64,000 nt of DNA from Gammaproteobacteria bacterium (GCA_024280395.1 JAJRQG010000109.1:61618-125617); one strand, 5' to 3'; positions 45,809 through 55,861 are shown, numbered from the stretch's first letter. The notes: a model not told the origin generated them from the sequence alone. Program-made: numbers and translations.

Positions 45809-48800
45809 TTATTTTTTAGGTAAATCACTACCAGAAACCCAAGGTGCACCAGCTTGCTGAAGATTTTCTTCAAAGGCAGGGATTTTATTTTTCAACAAAT
45901 CATTTAACTTGGCCTGTAGAATATCAAATTGCTCACGAGCAATGTTGAATGTCTTAATGTGTGTTTCAGTTGGTCCATAAGTTGAAAGTGTAGTACCTAA
46001 CATGGCTGCACCCATTCGATCATAAATGGTCGTGTGGTTTCTTTCACCTATGCCATTTTTAGAGCCTTGACCATTGAGTTCAACATCCAGCGCATTTAAT
46101 TGCTTGGTGATGCTGGTTAAGTCTTGATCTAAATCGCCAGGTTCTGAATAACTTCTTGCCAGTGCTTTTTGAAGTTCTTTGACTCTTTTGAGCGAATTAG
46201 CAAGGGCTTTTGATGTGGCGCTAAGCTGCCTTTGCATGTCGGCTAATTGTTTCCAGAAAGCTATGGTCACTTTAAGTTCGGCTCCTTCAAGAGCGCCTTT
46301 TGTTATGCGTTTGACAGTAAATGTTTGGATGGTTCCCAGTTGTTTGAATTGGCCATCGACTTGTTGTGTCATGGCCACGGTATAAGTGCCAGGTGCGGCT
46401 AGCATGCCTTTGGGTTTGTCTCCAAATCCGCTTTGTGAGCCTATGGCTTGAGAAGCAGGAAACCTTAAGTCCCAAACGGCTTGGTTAAATCCTTTCTTCG
46501 CGGGTCCTTGAATGCGTCTAACCACATTGCCATCTGAATCTTTTACGGTTAACCAGATACTGGGTTTGGCTTCTAATCTTTCGGCTTCAACAGTATCCCA
46601 TCCAGGAAAAGATACTGCTTTATTTTCTTTTAGACTTTTCTTCTCTGATTCTTTGCGCAATTCTTTGACTGTTTTCAGTCCGTCTTTTAAGTAATAATTA
46701 AAGATGCTGCCAAAAGGAGGGTTTTTTGAGGTAAACAAAGAGTCCCCTTGAGAGGCTTTTTCTTCAAATCCCAATATTCTTTTGGGCATATACCACAAGG
46801 CTTGTTTAACAGGAAATAAGGTGGCTTGTTTTTCCAATTGTTGCTTGTTAACTTGACGCAACAGCGAGTAATCATCAAGTACAAAGAACCCTCGCCCAAA
46901 CGAAGCGGCAACTAAGTCATTTTCCCTTCTTTGGATGGCCAAATCACGAATCGAAATAGTGGGAACATTACCGGTTAATTTAATCCATTTGTTGCCTGCA
47001 TCTATGCTGAAGAATAAGCCGAATTCTGTTCCAACAAACATCAAGCCCTTGTTTACATGATCTTGTACCATGCGCCAGACCAAATGATTTTTTGGTAAAT
47101 CTCCGCTGATAGATTTCCAACTTTTCCCTCGGTTTGTGCTTTTTAATAGGTACGGTTTGTAATCACCAAATTTATGGTTGTCCAGTGCCACATAAACCGT
47201 ATTTTCATCAAATAGGTCGGCTTTGATATCATTGATAAAAGCCGTTTTTGGTACATCTGGTAATTTAGAGACTTTAATTTCGCGCCAATTATTACCACCA
47301 TCTTCGGTAACTTGTATTGATCCATCGTCGGTACCCGCATAAATTAAACCCGCTTTTAGGGGCGATTCGGCCAATGAGGTAATGGTATTATAATTACTCA
47401 TGGCTAGCACATCCCATGGCGAATCCCAACTTTGGGTTTGGCCCATAATCGGTAAGGCCAATCTTTCTTGGTTTTTGGTTAAGTCTTTTGAAATGGTTGT
47501 CCAAGAATTGCCCCGATCTTCTGATCTCCAAACCCGTTGTGAAGCATAGTATAAACGCGTTGATTTGTGCGGACTAACCAATATTGGTGCATCCCAATTG
47601 AAGCGTTCTTTGGGGTCATTGGCTTCGGATTGTGGTTGAATATAAACTATTTCTCCGGTGGTTCTATCTACCCTAACCAGGTTGCCTTGCTGCCATTCTG
47701 CATACATGATATCAGGATTGCCTGGTTCGGTTGCTGGTTGGTGGCCATCGCCAAATAACACCACATACCAATCAGCATTTCTTATGCCGTGAACATTGTC
47801 AGTACGCGAAGGTCCACCTTGGGTATTGTTGTCTTGGGTGCCACCGTATATGTTGTAAAAAGGCAGAGCGTCATCAACCGCAACCTTGTAATATTGAGTG
47901 ACTGGTAAGTTGGATACAAAACGCCAACTCTTGGCCAAATCAAAGCTCTCATACAAACCGCCATCTGTGCCTACCATTAGATAATCTTTGTCATCTTTGC
48001 GAAAGGCCAAGGCATGGTTGTCCGAATGCTTGTTTTTTTCTTTCATGGTACGAAAAGTTTTACCGCCATTATCCGATATTTTCATGCGTACATTGGCCAA
48101 GTATATGCGATCAAAGGCATGTGGGGAGGCGTAGAGTTCTTGATAATAATGTGGGCCAGTAGCGCCCGAAACAGTATCTGATTGCTTGCTCCATGAAGCG
48201 CCTTGATTGGTTGATTTAAAAACGCCACCGGTACGTCTTTCCAATTCAATTGCCGCATAAAGCACATCAGGCTGTTGCGGAGAAATCGCTAGACCAATTT
48301 TTCCCATGGTGGTTTTTGGTAAACCTTCTTTGAGTTGTACCCATGTTTTGCCACCATCTTCAGATTTATGAATGGCCGTTTTTGGACCGCCACCCATATA
48401 AGCCGCAACAGTTCTGTGTCTTTGCCAAGTAGCAGCATATAAGCGGTTAGGATTTCTTGGGTCTATGACAATATCAGTAACGCCTGTCCATTGGTCATCG
48501 CCCAACACTTTTTCCCAATTTTTCCCACCATCAGAAGTTTTATACAGTCCCCGTTCGCCGCCCTTTGACCACAAAGGTCCTTGAGCCGCAACCCAAAGGG
48601 TGTTTGAATCGGTTGGGTGTACAATAACTGTTGAGATGTGTTCGGATTTTTTTAGCCCCATGTTTGTCCAGTGTTCACCAGCGTCTAAACTGCGATAAAT
48701 ACCATCGCCAAAACTGCTGTGACGACCACCAGTATTTTCACCCGTACCAACCCAAACTATATTGGGATTGCTTGGGTCAATGGTTACACTGCCGATGGAG

Positions 48801-49096
48801 TAAACTTTTTGTTTGTCAAATATGGGTTTCCAGGTAGTTCCAGAATTGACAGTCTTCCAAACACCACCCGAACCAACTCCGATATACCAGGTATTTCTGT
48901 CACTGGGGTGTAAAGCGATGTCTGCAATACGACCAGACATCAGAGCAGGCCCTATATTGCGTAATTTCAATCCAGCAAAAGTTTCTTTGCTAAGCAATTT
49001 TTTTGGTTTTGAGTCATCATCTGACTGATTGGAGTTATCAGCTGTAATACCCATTTGTGTGAATAGAAATATCAAAGTATATAATATTATTCTCAT
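45809..49096 (-). CDS. secreted VPS10/BNR-repeat beta-propeller protein
   Basis: This 1095-residue exported protein has a signal peptide (LYTLIFLFTQMGITA). Roughly ten Asp-box (BNR, S-x-D-x-G-x-x-W) repeats span about residues 60-720, for example SLDAGEHW, TSDGGKNW, SEDGGKTW, SEDRGNSW, TEDGGNNW and STNRGKSW. The arrangement is that of sortilin/VPS10-like propellers. A C-terminal region (about 760-1095) holds a beta-sandwich piece and a long helical stretch. Such proteins are often annotated 'glycosyl hydrolase', but no glycosidase active site is evident. It is probably periplasmic or released, with an unknown ligand. Confidence 0.88.
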   Translation of the reverse strand: MRIILYTLIFLFTQMGITADNSNQSDDDSKPKKLLSKETFAGLKLRNIGPALMSGRIADIALHPSDRNTWYIGVGSGGVWKTVNSGTTWKPIFDKQKVYSIGSVTIDPSNPNIVWVGTGENTGGRHSSFGDGIYRSLDAGEHWTNMGLKKSEHISTVIVHPTDSNTLWVAAQGPLWSKGGERGLYKTSDGGKNWEKVLGDDQWTGVTDIVIDPRNPNRLYAATWQRHRTVAAYMGGGPKTAIHKSEDGGKTWVQLKEGLPKTTMGKIGLAISPQQPDVLYAAIELERRTGGVFKSTNQGASWSKQSDTVSGATGPHYYQELYASPHAFDRIYLANVRMKISDNGGKTFRTMKEKNKHSDNHALAFRKDDKDYLMVGTDGGLYESFDLAKSWRFVSNLPVTQYYKVAVDDALPFYNIYGGTQDNNTQGGPSRTDNVHGIRNADWYVVLFGDGHQPATEPGNPDIMYAEWQQGNLVRVDRTTGEIVYIQPQSEANDPKERFNWDAPILVSPHKSTRLYYASQRVWRSEDRGNSWTTISKDLTKNQERLALPIMGQTQSWDSPWDVLAMSNYNTITSLAESPLKAGLIYAGTDDGSIQVTEDGGNNWREIKVSKLPDVPKTAFINDIKADLFDENTVYVALDNHKFGDYKPYLLKSTNRGKSWKSISGDLPKNHLVWRMVQDHVNKGLMFVGTEFGLFFSIDAGNKWIKLTGNVPTISIRDLAIQRRENDLVAASFGRGFFVLDDYSLLRQVNKQQLEKQATLFPVKQALWYMPKRILGFEEKASQGDSLFTSKNPPFGSIFNYYLKDGLKTVKELRKESEKKSLKENKAVSFPGWDTVEAERLEAKPSIWLTVKDSDGNVVRRIQGPAKKGFNQAVWDLRFPASQAIGSQSGFGDKPKGMLAAPGTYTVAMTQQVDGQFKQLGTIQTFTVKRITKGALEGAELKVTIAFWKQLADMQRQLSATSKALANSLKRVKELQKALARSYSEPGDLDQDLTSITKQLNALDVELNGQGSKNGIGERNHTTIYDRMGAAMLGTTLSTYGPTETHIKTFNIAREQFDILQAKLNDLLKNKIPAFEENLQQAGAPWVSGSDLPKK

Positions 49097-49272
49097 TACT
49101 TTCCCCTCATTATAATTTTGAACATTACACTAACATGTTTGCCTGCTAAGTTCCACTTTTGTAGAGTGGAAAAGGCCTCAACTGCTTACAATCATTATCT
49201 AACTAATAATATCTAACTTAGTGTACAATCTAAACCCAATTAAAAACTCGCCAACACTGTGCTGGAAACTTT

Positions 49273-50541
49273 ATGAATGAAAAACTAAACCGCTCAATCA
49301 AGACGATTGGGTTTTCAGCATTGGCTATAAATGGCTTAATTGGGGCAGGTATTTTTGCTTTGCCAGCGGCAGCAGCAGAATCAAGTGGCAGTTTTAGTCC
49401 TTGGATGTTTGTGATTTGTGGCTTGTTGATGTCTACAGTTATCCTGTCATTTGCCCAATTGGCCAGTCATTACAGCAATACTGGCGGACCAGTAGTGTAT
49501 GCACAAGAAGCCTTTGGTCCGATTGTTGCTTTTCAAACGGGTTGGTTGTTGTATATTGGCCGAGTTACCGGATTGGCAGCCAATAGCAATGCGCTAATCA
49601 TATATCTTGGTTTGTTGTTTCCTGTTTTTGCCGACGGGTTTATGCACAGTGTAGCATTGACGGCTGTTATTTTGCTATTGACAGCGTCTAATGTATTTGG
49701 GGTGCGTTCTGCTATGGGAACCATTTCTGTCTTAACCATTTTAAAATTGGCACCTTTGTTATTGTTTATTGCAGTCGGTGTTACTTGGTTTGATGTAGAA
49801 CAAATATTTTCCATGAAAGATGCCCCAATAGAAAATGTGAGCGCTTCACTTTTGTTGTTGGTCTATGCTTTTGTCGGATTTGAAGGAGCGGTGATACCTG
49901 CAGGCGAAGCAAAAAATCCCAAAAAAGACATACCAAGAGCATTGATGCAAACTCTGGTTTTTACCATGATTCTTTATTTTCTCATTCAAAGTATTAGTGT
50001 CAGTGTGTTGTCAGATATTGTTTCATCAAAGGCACCATTATCAGATGCAGCTGGAATTATGATGGGTTCTTGGGGCGCCATTTTATTGACTATTACTGCC
50101 ATTCTATCAATAACGGGTAATTTGGCCAGTATATTTTTTGCAGCACCTCGCATGACTTATGCATTGTCTATTGAGAAAAGCCTGCCGGTCTGGTTTGGAA
50201 GAGTCAATGAAAAGAGCAAAGTGCCTACTCACTCAATTTATTTCTTCGCCGTTCTTGCTTTGGTGTTGGCTCTAACTGGATCTTTTGTTTGGTTGGCGAT
50301 TATCAGTTCCTTGGCGCGTCTTATTGGTTTTGCAGTGTGTATGGCTGTATTAATTAAGATAAAAATACAACAACAAAAGCCTCTATTCGAAAGGGGTTTG
50401 CAGATGTTGTTACCAGTGGCAGGATTGACTGTCTGTATTTGGCTTGCTGCTCAAGCCAAAAGTCAGGCATGGCTGTTAACAGCTGGCTTCATTTTGCTAG
50501 GTGCGGTGTTGTATTATTTGGCCAAGAGGGTTGATGATTGA
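49273..50541 (+). CDS. APC-family amino-acid permease
   Basis: This 422-residue inner-membrane transporter has about 12 hydrophobic segments. The first helix carries the unwound substrate-binding motif NGLIGAGIFALP, and helix 6 has LLLLVYAFVGFEGAVIPAGEAKNPKKDIPRA, both classic for the APC superfamily. The substrate is not determinable. It is divergent from the BNR gene with 176 bases between, which hold a 7-bp hairpin (49151-49171). It converges on recG with 24 bases between the stops. Confidence 0.93.
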   Translation: MNEKLNRSIKTIGFSALAINGLIGAGIFALPAAAAESSGSFSPWMFVICGLLMSTVILSFAQLASHYSNTGGPVVYAQEAFGPIVAFQTGWLLYIGRVTGLAANSNALIIYLGLLFPVFADGFMHSVALTAVILLLTASNVFGVRSAMGTISVLTILKLAPLLLFIAVGVTWFDVEQIFSMKDAPIENVSASLLLLVYAFVGFEGAVIPAGEAKNPKKDIPRALMQTLVFTMILYFLIQSISVSVLSDIVSSKAPLSDAAGIMMGSWGAILLTITAILSITGNLASIFFAAPRMTYALSIEKSLPVWFGRVNEKSKVPTHSIYFFAVLALVLALTGSFVWLAIISSLARLIGFAVCMAVLIKIKIQQQKPLFERGLQMLLPVAGLTVCIWLAAQAKSQAWLLTAGFILLGAVLYYLAKRVDD

Positions 50542-50565
50542 GATTTTTTCTTAGCATTGAAGAAA

Positions 50566-52617
50566 TCAAACATTAGAAACTTCATCCGAACTAACAATCC
50601 ATCGGTCGATTATCTTTTGACAAATTTCGGGATAATCTATAATCAATTCGCTGGCCAATTGTTGAGCTTGTTGGAAAATCGATTTATCACGTTCGTAATC
50701 GGCAAGACGAAATTGAACCGCGCCTTTTTGTTTGCTGCCCAGTAACTCTCCTGCACCACGGATTTTTAAATCGTGGCGTGCAATCAAGAAACCGTCATTG
50801 GTTTGTCGCATGATGTCCAGGCGTTGTTTGGCGACATCGCCCAGTGGGGCTTGATACATCAATACGCAGTGGCTTTTGGTATTGCCACGACCGACTCGAC
50901 CACGCAACTGGTGCAATTGAGATAGCCCCAATCTTTCTGCATTTTCTATCACCATTAAACTGGCATTGGGGACATCTACACCAACTTCGATAACAGTGGT
51001 GGCTACAAGCAAGTCTAGCTTATGTGCTTTAAATTGATTCATGATGTCTTGTTTTTCAGAAGATTTTAATCTGCCATGAACTAAACCAATCCGCAAATCT
51101 GGAAACCATTCTTTTAACTCTTCAAAAGAATCATTGGCTGCTTTAGCTCGCAGCATCTCGGATTCTTCTATCAAGGTACACACCCAGTAAGCCTGTGCGC
51201 CATTTTCACAATTGGCTTTGATGCGTACGGCAATCTGTTGCATTTTGTCGTTAGATATAACCAGAGTTGAAATTTCTTGTCGGCCGGGTGGTAATTCATC
51301 AATAATAGAAATATCCAAATTGGCATAAGCGGTTTGTGCCAATGTTCTGGGAATCGGTGTGGCAGTCATAATCAACATGTGCGGTTGTAGGGCTTCAAAT
51401 TGTCCTTTGTTGCGCAATGCCAATCTCTGGTGCACGCCAAAACGGTGTTGTTCATCAATAATGACTAATCCCAATGCATTAAATATTACATCTTTTTGGA
51501 ACAATGCATGAGTTCCGATGACGATTTTTACACCATTTTTTATTTTTTCTAAAACTTTAATGCGTTCTTTGCCTTTGATGGCTCCCGATAAAAATACGAT
51601 ATCATTCTCATCAAACCAAGTGCTTAAAGTTTTGTAATGTTGCTCTGCTAAAATTTCAGTTGGTGCCATCATGGCAGATTGGTGATTTTGATAAAAGGCG
51701 GCTTGTATTGCCAGTGCGGCCACTACAGTTTTGCCACTGCCTACATCGCCTTGAACCAAACGTTGCATGGGGTGATTCAGCGCAATGTCATTGAATATCT
51801 CATTAACGACCTTATCTTGAGCATTGGTTAATGCAAAGGGCAATAGACTCTTGAATTGAGCAATATGAGTTTTGCTAATGGGTAGCTCGGGTGCATAAAG
51901 GGCTTGTGCTTGTTGTTTGATTTTTTTCATGGCAAGCAAGTGTGCCAATATTTCTTCCAGAATTAAACGCTGTTGTGTTTGGTGTTTGCTAGCCAGCAAA
52001 GCATTGGTATCAGCATCTGCTGGTGGCTTATGTATGTATATCAAGGCTTCTTTTAGTGTCGGTAATTGTAAACTTTGTAAAATGTCTTTTGGCAAGAATT
52101 CTTCAACTTTGATTTCGCCCTTTTTCAATAATTCAATGACTTGGTTGATGGCTTTTTGAATGGTGCTTTGGTTAATGCCTTCGGATTTTGGATAAATAGC
52201 AGTTAACGAATCTTGTAAGGGCAACGGTTTATCGAAATGTTGGTATTCTGGATGCAGTATTTCCATCATGTTTTTGCCATAGCGAATTTCACCAAAAGCT
52301 CGAATATAACTGCCAGGAATCATTTTGGCCTTTTGCGAATAAAAATAATTGAAAAACTTTAAAGCAATGGTGTCGGTTCCATCATTGATCTCACACACCA
52401 ACATGGGTCTGCGAGAATTGATCAAATAGGTTTTCACTACTTGCCCTTCAATCAATGCTGTTTGTCCAAAAGAGAGGTCTGCAATATCGGTGATTTTGGT
52501 TTTGTCTTGGTAGCGCAAGGGTAAATGAAAAAGTAAATCTATTACTTGTTCTATGCCAAGTAGGATCAATTTTTCAGCTGTTTTTTTACCAATACCTTTG
52601 AGGTTTGTTAGTTGCAC
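50566..52617 (-). CDS. recG: ATP-dependent DNA helicase RecG
   Basis: RecG remodels stalled replication forks and branch-migrates Holliday junctions. The N-terminal helix-hairpin/OB wedge domain is about residues 1-150. The helicase core has Walker A GDVGSGKT (290-297), the DEQH box (387-390) and motif VI near RGRVGRGNTKSHC. The C-terminal TRG-type segment is present. The length of 683 residues is near E. coli RecG (693). It stands alone on the minus strand; E. coli groups it with spoT/trmH genes, which are not seen here. Confidence 0.96.
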   Translation of the reverse strand: MQLTNLKGIGKKTAEKLILLGIEQVIDLLFHLPLRYQDKTKITDIADLSFGQTALIEGQVVKTYLINSRRPMLVCEINDGTDTIALKFFNYFYSQKAKMIPGSYIRAFGEIRYGKNMMEILHPEYQHFDKPLPLQDSLTAIYPKSEGINQSTIQKAINQVIELLKKGEIKVEEFLPKDILQSLQLPTLKEALIYIHKPPADADTNALLASKHQTQQRLILEEILAHLLAMKKIKQQAQALYAPELPISKTHIAQFKSLLPFALTNAQDKVVNEIFNDIALNHPMQRLVQGDVGSGKTVVAALAIQAAFYQNHQSAMMAPTEILAEQHYKTLSTWFDENDIVFLSGAIKGKERIKVLEKIKNGVKIVIGTHALFQKDVIFNALGLVIIDEQHRFGVHQRLALRNKGQFEALQPHMLIMTATPIPRTLAQTAYANLDISIIDELPPGRQEISTLVISNDKMQQIAVRIKANCENGAQAYWVCTLIEESEMLRAKAANDSFEELKEWFPDLRIGLVHGRLKSSEKQDIMNQFKAHKLDLLVATTVIEVGVDVPNASLMVIENAERLGLSQLHQLRGRVGRGNTKSHCVLMYQAPLGDVAKQRLDIMRQTNDGFLIARHDLKIRGAGELLGSKQKGAVQFRLADYERDKSIFQQAQQLASELIIDYPEICQKIIDRWIVSSDEVSNV

Positions 52618-52680
52618 GTTGTGGTTTTTTTAATCTTTTGTGTGTATAATAAAAATATAACATAAAATTAGGGGGAGTAT

Positions 52681-53100
52681 ATGAATCAAGAACAAATAAA
52701 AATAATTGCAGTGATTGTAGGAACTTTATTGATTGCACTTTTGATAGACTCAAGTGGATCAAGTTCGTCAAGTATAAGAAAAGTTGCTTCATCTTATGAA
52801 TCGCCATCAAAATCGGTTTCAAAACCTGCAAAATCAAATAGCTCTTACTCTAAACCAGCATGTAGAAAAAAAGGATTCAATTTATATGGTAAGGTTCAAT
52901 TTGTTGATTCCTTTCCTGATTTAACTATTGAGTATGTTAGTGCTTTTCCTGATATCAATGTTAAATTTGTCAGTGCATTTCCCAATAATTGTGGTGAGTG
53001 GGAAGAAGTGGATAGCTTCCCAGATTTTAAAGTTCAGGTAGTCAGTTCATTTGGGGATTTAAAAGTAAAAAAAGTCAGTGCATTTCCCGGAATGGAATAA
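52681..53100 (+). CDS. anchored small protein with SFPD/SAFPD repeats (possible 7(1) septoil-knot domain)
   Basis: This 139-residue protein has one N-terminal membrane segment (about residues 8-22) and a Ser/Lys-rich linker (about 23-60). Six copies of an 11-residue unit follow over about 70-139: VDSFPDL, VSAFPDI, VSAFPNN, VDSFPDF, VSSFGDL and VSAFPGM, each spaced by KVQ/KVK-type strands. The unit V-x-S-F-P-D with alternating hydrophobics resembles the repeats annotated as 7(1) septoil knot (DUF6150/Septknot), recalled from memory. Two lone cysteines (near residues 61 and 103) could form a disulfide. A gggggag box precedes the ATG. The function is unknown. Confidence 0.7.
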   Translation: MNQEQIKIIAVIVGTLLIALLIDSSGSSSSSIRKVASSYESPSKSVSKPAKSNSSYSKPACRKKGFNLYGKVQFVDSFPDLTIEYVSAFPDINVKFVSAFPNNCGEWEEVDSFPDFKVQVVSSFGDLKVKKVSAFPGME

Positions 53101-53148
53101 AAGTTAGGTAACAGGTTTTAGGTGTGAGGTTTTAGGTAAAAAAACAAC

Positions 53149-53177
53149 GTCATTCCCGCGAAGGCGGGAATCTATGA
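53149..53177. repeat. palindromic intergenic repeat, attcccgcgaaggcgggaat
   Basis: A perfect 20-base palindrome-like unit with a central gcgaaggc lies at 53152-53171. Its form, ATTCCC-8-GGGAAT, is that of the Neisseria dRS3 repeat. Other copies occur at 63712, 63821 (inverted) and, degraded, 8371. The flanks hold repeats of aggttttaggt (53113-53138) and aggtgacaggttctagg. Confidence 0.85.
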
Positions 53178-53190
53178 TAGGTGACAGGTT

Positions 53191-53631
53191 CTAGGAACCA
53201 GATTCTAAGGTTTTTATCTTGGCTTGTAAATCTTCATCTACTTTGATTTTTTCATGGGAGGCATAATTCAACATAACAATTCTGCCAGTGCCAACTGAAG
53301 TGATCTTTTTTAGTTGTTGGCTATAAACCGCATATTCCATCAAAAATCCATGTGAGTGGTTTTCTATGATACTTGCGCCTACTAAAATAGTATCTGGAAA
53401 ATTTAAGGGGAATTTAAAACGACAACTGGTTTCAGCCAAAATGGGAGCCACATTGTCTTTTTTATCAGTTCCCATAACCCCCAGCTTTTCAAAATAGGCA
53501 ATCCGTACAGACTCGAAATATTTAAAATACATGGCATTATTAACATGATTGAAAGCATCCATGTCGCCCCATTGGACAGGTAATTCTATTTGTATTGGAT
53601 ACGATTTGTTAAATTTTTCTAGTTGATTCAT
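53191..53631 (-). CDS. acyl-CoA thioesterase, hotdog fold (4HBT)
   Basis: This 146-residue cytoplasmic enzyme is of the 4-hydroxybenzoyl-CoA thioesterase/YbgC group. It has the catalytic stretch WGDMDAFNHVNNAMYFKYFE, with Asp25 and His29 in the D-x3-H arrangement, and the hotdog strands after it (CRFKFPLNFPDTILVGASI). The substrate chain is unknown. It lies 11 bases downstream of the M28 peptidase gene on the same strand and may be co-transcribed. Confidence 0.88.
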   Translation of the reverse strand: MNQLEKFNKSYPIQIELPVQWGDMDAFNHVNNAMYFKYFESVRIAYFEKLGVMGTDKKDNVAPILAETSCRFKFPLNFPDTILVGASIIENHSHGFLMEYAVYSQQLKKITSVGTGRIVMLNYASHEKIKVDEDLQAKIKTLESGS

Positions 53632-53642
53632 GGCTGTTTATT

Positions 53643-55064
53643 TTATTGGTTCAATCCAAAACCAAAATCACCTTTATATTCGGCAGCCAAAGCCACAAAG
53701 ACAATCCAAGCGGCGACATTTTGAGCGATTTCTTCAGGGGCAATTTTGTCCATGGTATCATCAGGTGTATGGTGCAAATCAAAATAATTGGTACCATCTT
53801 GTGCCATGCCGAAAGTCGCCATTCCAGCTTTTTTTAAAGGTGAAATATCTGCGCCACTTCTACCGTTGTTGCCGGTATAACCTATATTTAAAGGCTGTAA
53901 TAATTCTGCGATTTTAGCAATGACAGGCAAAGCTTCATTTGCAACGTTGGATGAAAAGGCATAAATGGTACTGGCACCAAAGTCTGACTCACCGCCAATG
54001 ATGTGTTGGTTCATCTCATCTTTGTGGGCTTTGGCATAAGCTCGGGCACCGAATAGCCCATTTTCTTCATTTGCCCAAAGTACTACTCTGATGGTGCGTC
54101 TGGGTTGAATGCCTGCATCTTTGATCAATTTGGCAGCAGCCATAGTAATGCCACAGCCCGAAGCATCATCAAGTGCACCTGTTGCTAAATCCCAAGAGTC
54201 AAGATGTCCTCCAATCACAACCACTTCATTAGGCTTGGTTTTGCCTGTTATTTCGCCAATGACGTTCTGTGAAGTATATTCACCATCCCAGTGTGATCCC
54301 AATGTGAATTTGAAAATAATGGGTTTGTTTCTTTTTAACATATTAACCAATAAATCCGCATCTGGATTGGATATGGCTCCAGCGGGGACAATTTCATGTT
54401 TATTAAGCAGTGTTATTTTTCCTGTATCTGGGTCTCTGTTACCGGATTTCATAGCACCCGTGTGAGGATCTCGGTTGCTATCGGTGCCAATTGATCGGAT
54501 GATTGCACCAATACCCCCTTTTTCAGCGGTGATTTTTGCAGTCATATACCGTGCACCATTGGCCATGCCATAGCCTTTGCCATTTTTATAGCGCTGCATG
54601 CGATTGCTGATAAAAGTGATTTTCCCTTTGACCAATGAAGCGTCGGCATCTTGTAACTCTTGAATGGTCTTGAAATGTACAATTTCCCCTTTGATGCCTT
54701 TCTTGGGTGTTGATAATGAACCACCCAGTGCTGTAATTTTAATTTCATGCGGATAAGGTGAAAGTACTTCGGCAGTTTCGACACCACGCACCCACTTTGG
54801 GAATGTTACTGGTTCAGTCCAAACCTTGTCGAATCCAAGTTCTTTAAATTTGGCCACGGCCCATTCGACGGCAAGAGCATCGCCTTTGCTTCCACCTAAA
54901 CGAGAGCCAACTTCAGTTGTGAGGGATTCTGTGATGTCATACGCCAATGAATTGGTTAGAGCAGAATCGCGAAGTGTAGAAACTTTCTCTAAGTATTGGT
55001 CGGTAAATAGTTCTTGAGCTGATACATTGCTAATAAAAATAAAACAAAGAAGAAATTTAACCAT
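53643..55064 (-). CDS. secreted M28-family metallopeptidase with PA domain
   Basis: This 473-residue exported aminopeptidase-like enzyme has a signal peptide (FLLCFIFISNVSA/QEL). The start is set at the ATG at 55064 because the longer frame only adds a poor N-terminal extension. A protease-associated insert is followed by the zinc ligands GGHLDSWD and GALDDASG, the catalytic ANEENGLFGA, and the last ligand in HHTPDDTMDKI. The conserved metal set for M28 is thus complete. It probably degrades peptides outside the inner membrane. It precedes the thioesterase gene. Confidence 0.9.
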   Translation of the reverse strand: MVKFLLCFIFISNVSAQELFTDQYLEKVSTLRDSALTNSLAYDITESLTTEVGSRLGGSKGDALAVEWAVAKFKELGFDKVWTEPVTFPKWVRGVETAEVLSPYPHEIKITALGGSLSTPKKGIKGEIVHFKTIQELQDADASLVKGKITFISNRMQRYKNGKGYGMANGARYMTAKITAEKGGIGAIIRSIGTDSNRDPHTGAMKSGNRDPDTGKITLLNKHEIVPAGAISNPDADLLVNMLKRNKPIIFKFTLGSHWDGEYTSQNVIGEITGKTKPNEVVVIGGHLDSWDLATGALDDASGCGITMAAAKLIKDAGIQPRRTIRVVLWANEENGLFGARAYAKAHKDEMNQHIIGGESDFGASTIYAFSSNVANEALPVIAKIAELLQPLNIGYTGNNGRSGADISPLKKAGMATFGMAQDGTNYFDLHHTPDDTMDKIAPEEIAQNVAAWIVFVALAAEYKGDFGFGLNQ

Positions 55065-55219
55065 GATGACTCTCTTGAAAATGAAGGGAAATTCTATCAT
55101 AAAAAAACTATGTTTAGATGAAACGATATAAAAAATATTAATGTGTGTTAAAATTACAATTCAGGTCTGTTTATTAGACTATATTATTTATTTATTTTTC
55201 ATTTCTTGAGGGAGAAATT

Positions 55220-55861
55220 ATGAACAGTGTTTTATTAGATATTTTATTTCGTTGGGGTCATGTCTTATTCGGTATTACTTGGATAGGCTTGTTGTATTAT
55301 TTTAACTTTGTACAGGGCGAGTATTTCAAAGAAGCCAATAAAGATGCTTTGCCAGATGTTAAAGCAAAGTTGGCAACTCGTGCTCTATGGTGGTTTCGTT
55401 GGGCAGCCATGTTTACCTTTATCACTGGTGTTGTTTTACTGGGTGTTTTAGGCAAGAGTTCTTCTGGTTTTATTGTTGTGGGAGCGACATTGGGTACATT
55501 TATGATGCTTAATGTTTGGTTGATTATTTGGCCTCACCAGAAAGTTGTTTTGGGCCTTAAAGAAGGCGATGTTCCAACCAGTGCGGGCAAAGCAGGTTTG
55601 GCATCAAGAACCAATACTTTATTTTCTGCCCCTATGTTGATGGGCATGTTGGCATCCAAGCATGGTGCGGCATTTTCAGCTGGAATGTTACCAGTAACGG
55701 GTGGTTATTCAACAGGTTTGTATGCGGCTTTAGGGTTAATGATTGTCATTCAATTGAATGGAATGTTTGGCAAGATGGGACCAATGGCATCAGTCAAAGG
55801 CGTGATTCATTTGTCTTTGGCATTGACCGCAGCGATGGTTGCTTTGATTGTATATTTGTAA
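55220..55861 (+). CDS. urate hydroxylase PuuD-like membrane protein (membrane domain only)
   Basis: This 213-residue integral-membrane protein has about six hydrophobic segments. The first helix RWGHVLFGITWIGLLYYFNFVQ (conserved His and Trp) and WWFRWAAMFTFITGVVLL fit the membrane domain of PuuD-type urate hydroxylase (Urate_ox_N). Full-length PuuD also carries a C-terminal cytochrome c, and no CxxCH motif is present here. No purine-catabolism genes are nearby, so the urate function is doubtful. It has a gagggag box and a strong terminator directly after. Confidence 0.65.
   Translation: MNSVLLDILFRWGHVLFGITWIGLLYYFNFVQGEYFKEANKDALPDVKAKLATRALWWFRWAAMFTFITGVVLLGVLGKSSSGFIVVGATLGTFMMLNVWLIIWPHQKVVLGLKEGDVPTSAGKAGLASRTNTLFSAPMLMGMLASKHGAAFSAGMLPVTGGYSTGLYAALGLMIVIQLNGMFGKMGPMASVKGVIHLSLALTAAMVALIVYL

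Noticed and set aside
45809..49096. BNR protein as an active glycosyl hydrolase
   Set aside because: Only Asp-box propeller repeats are visible; no glycosidase catalytic motif could be identified.
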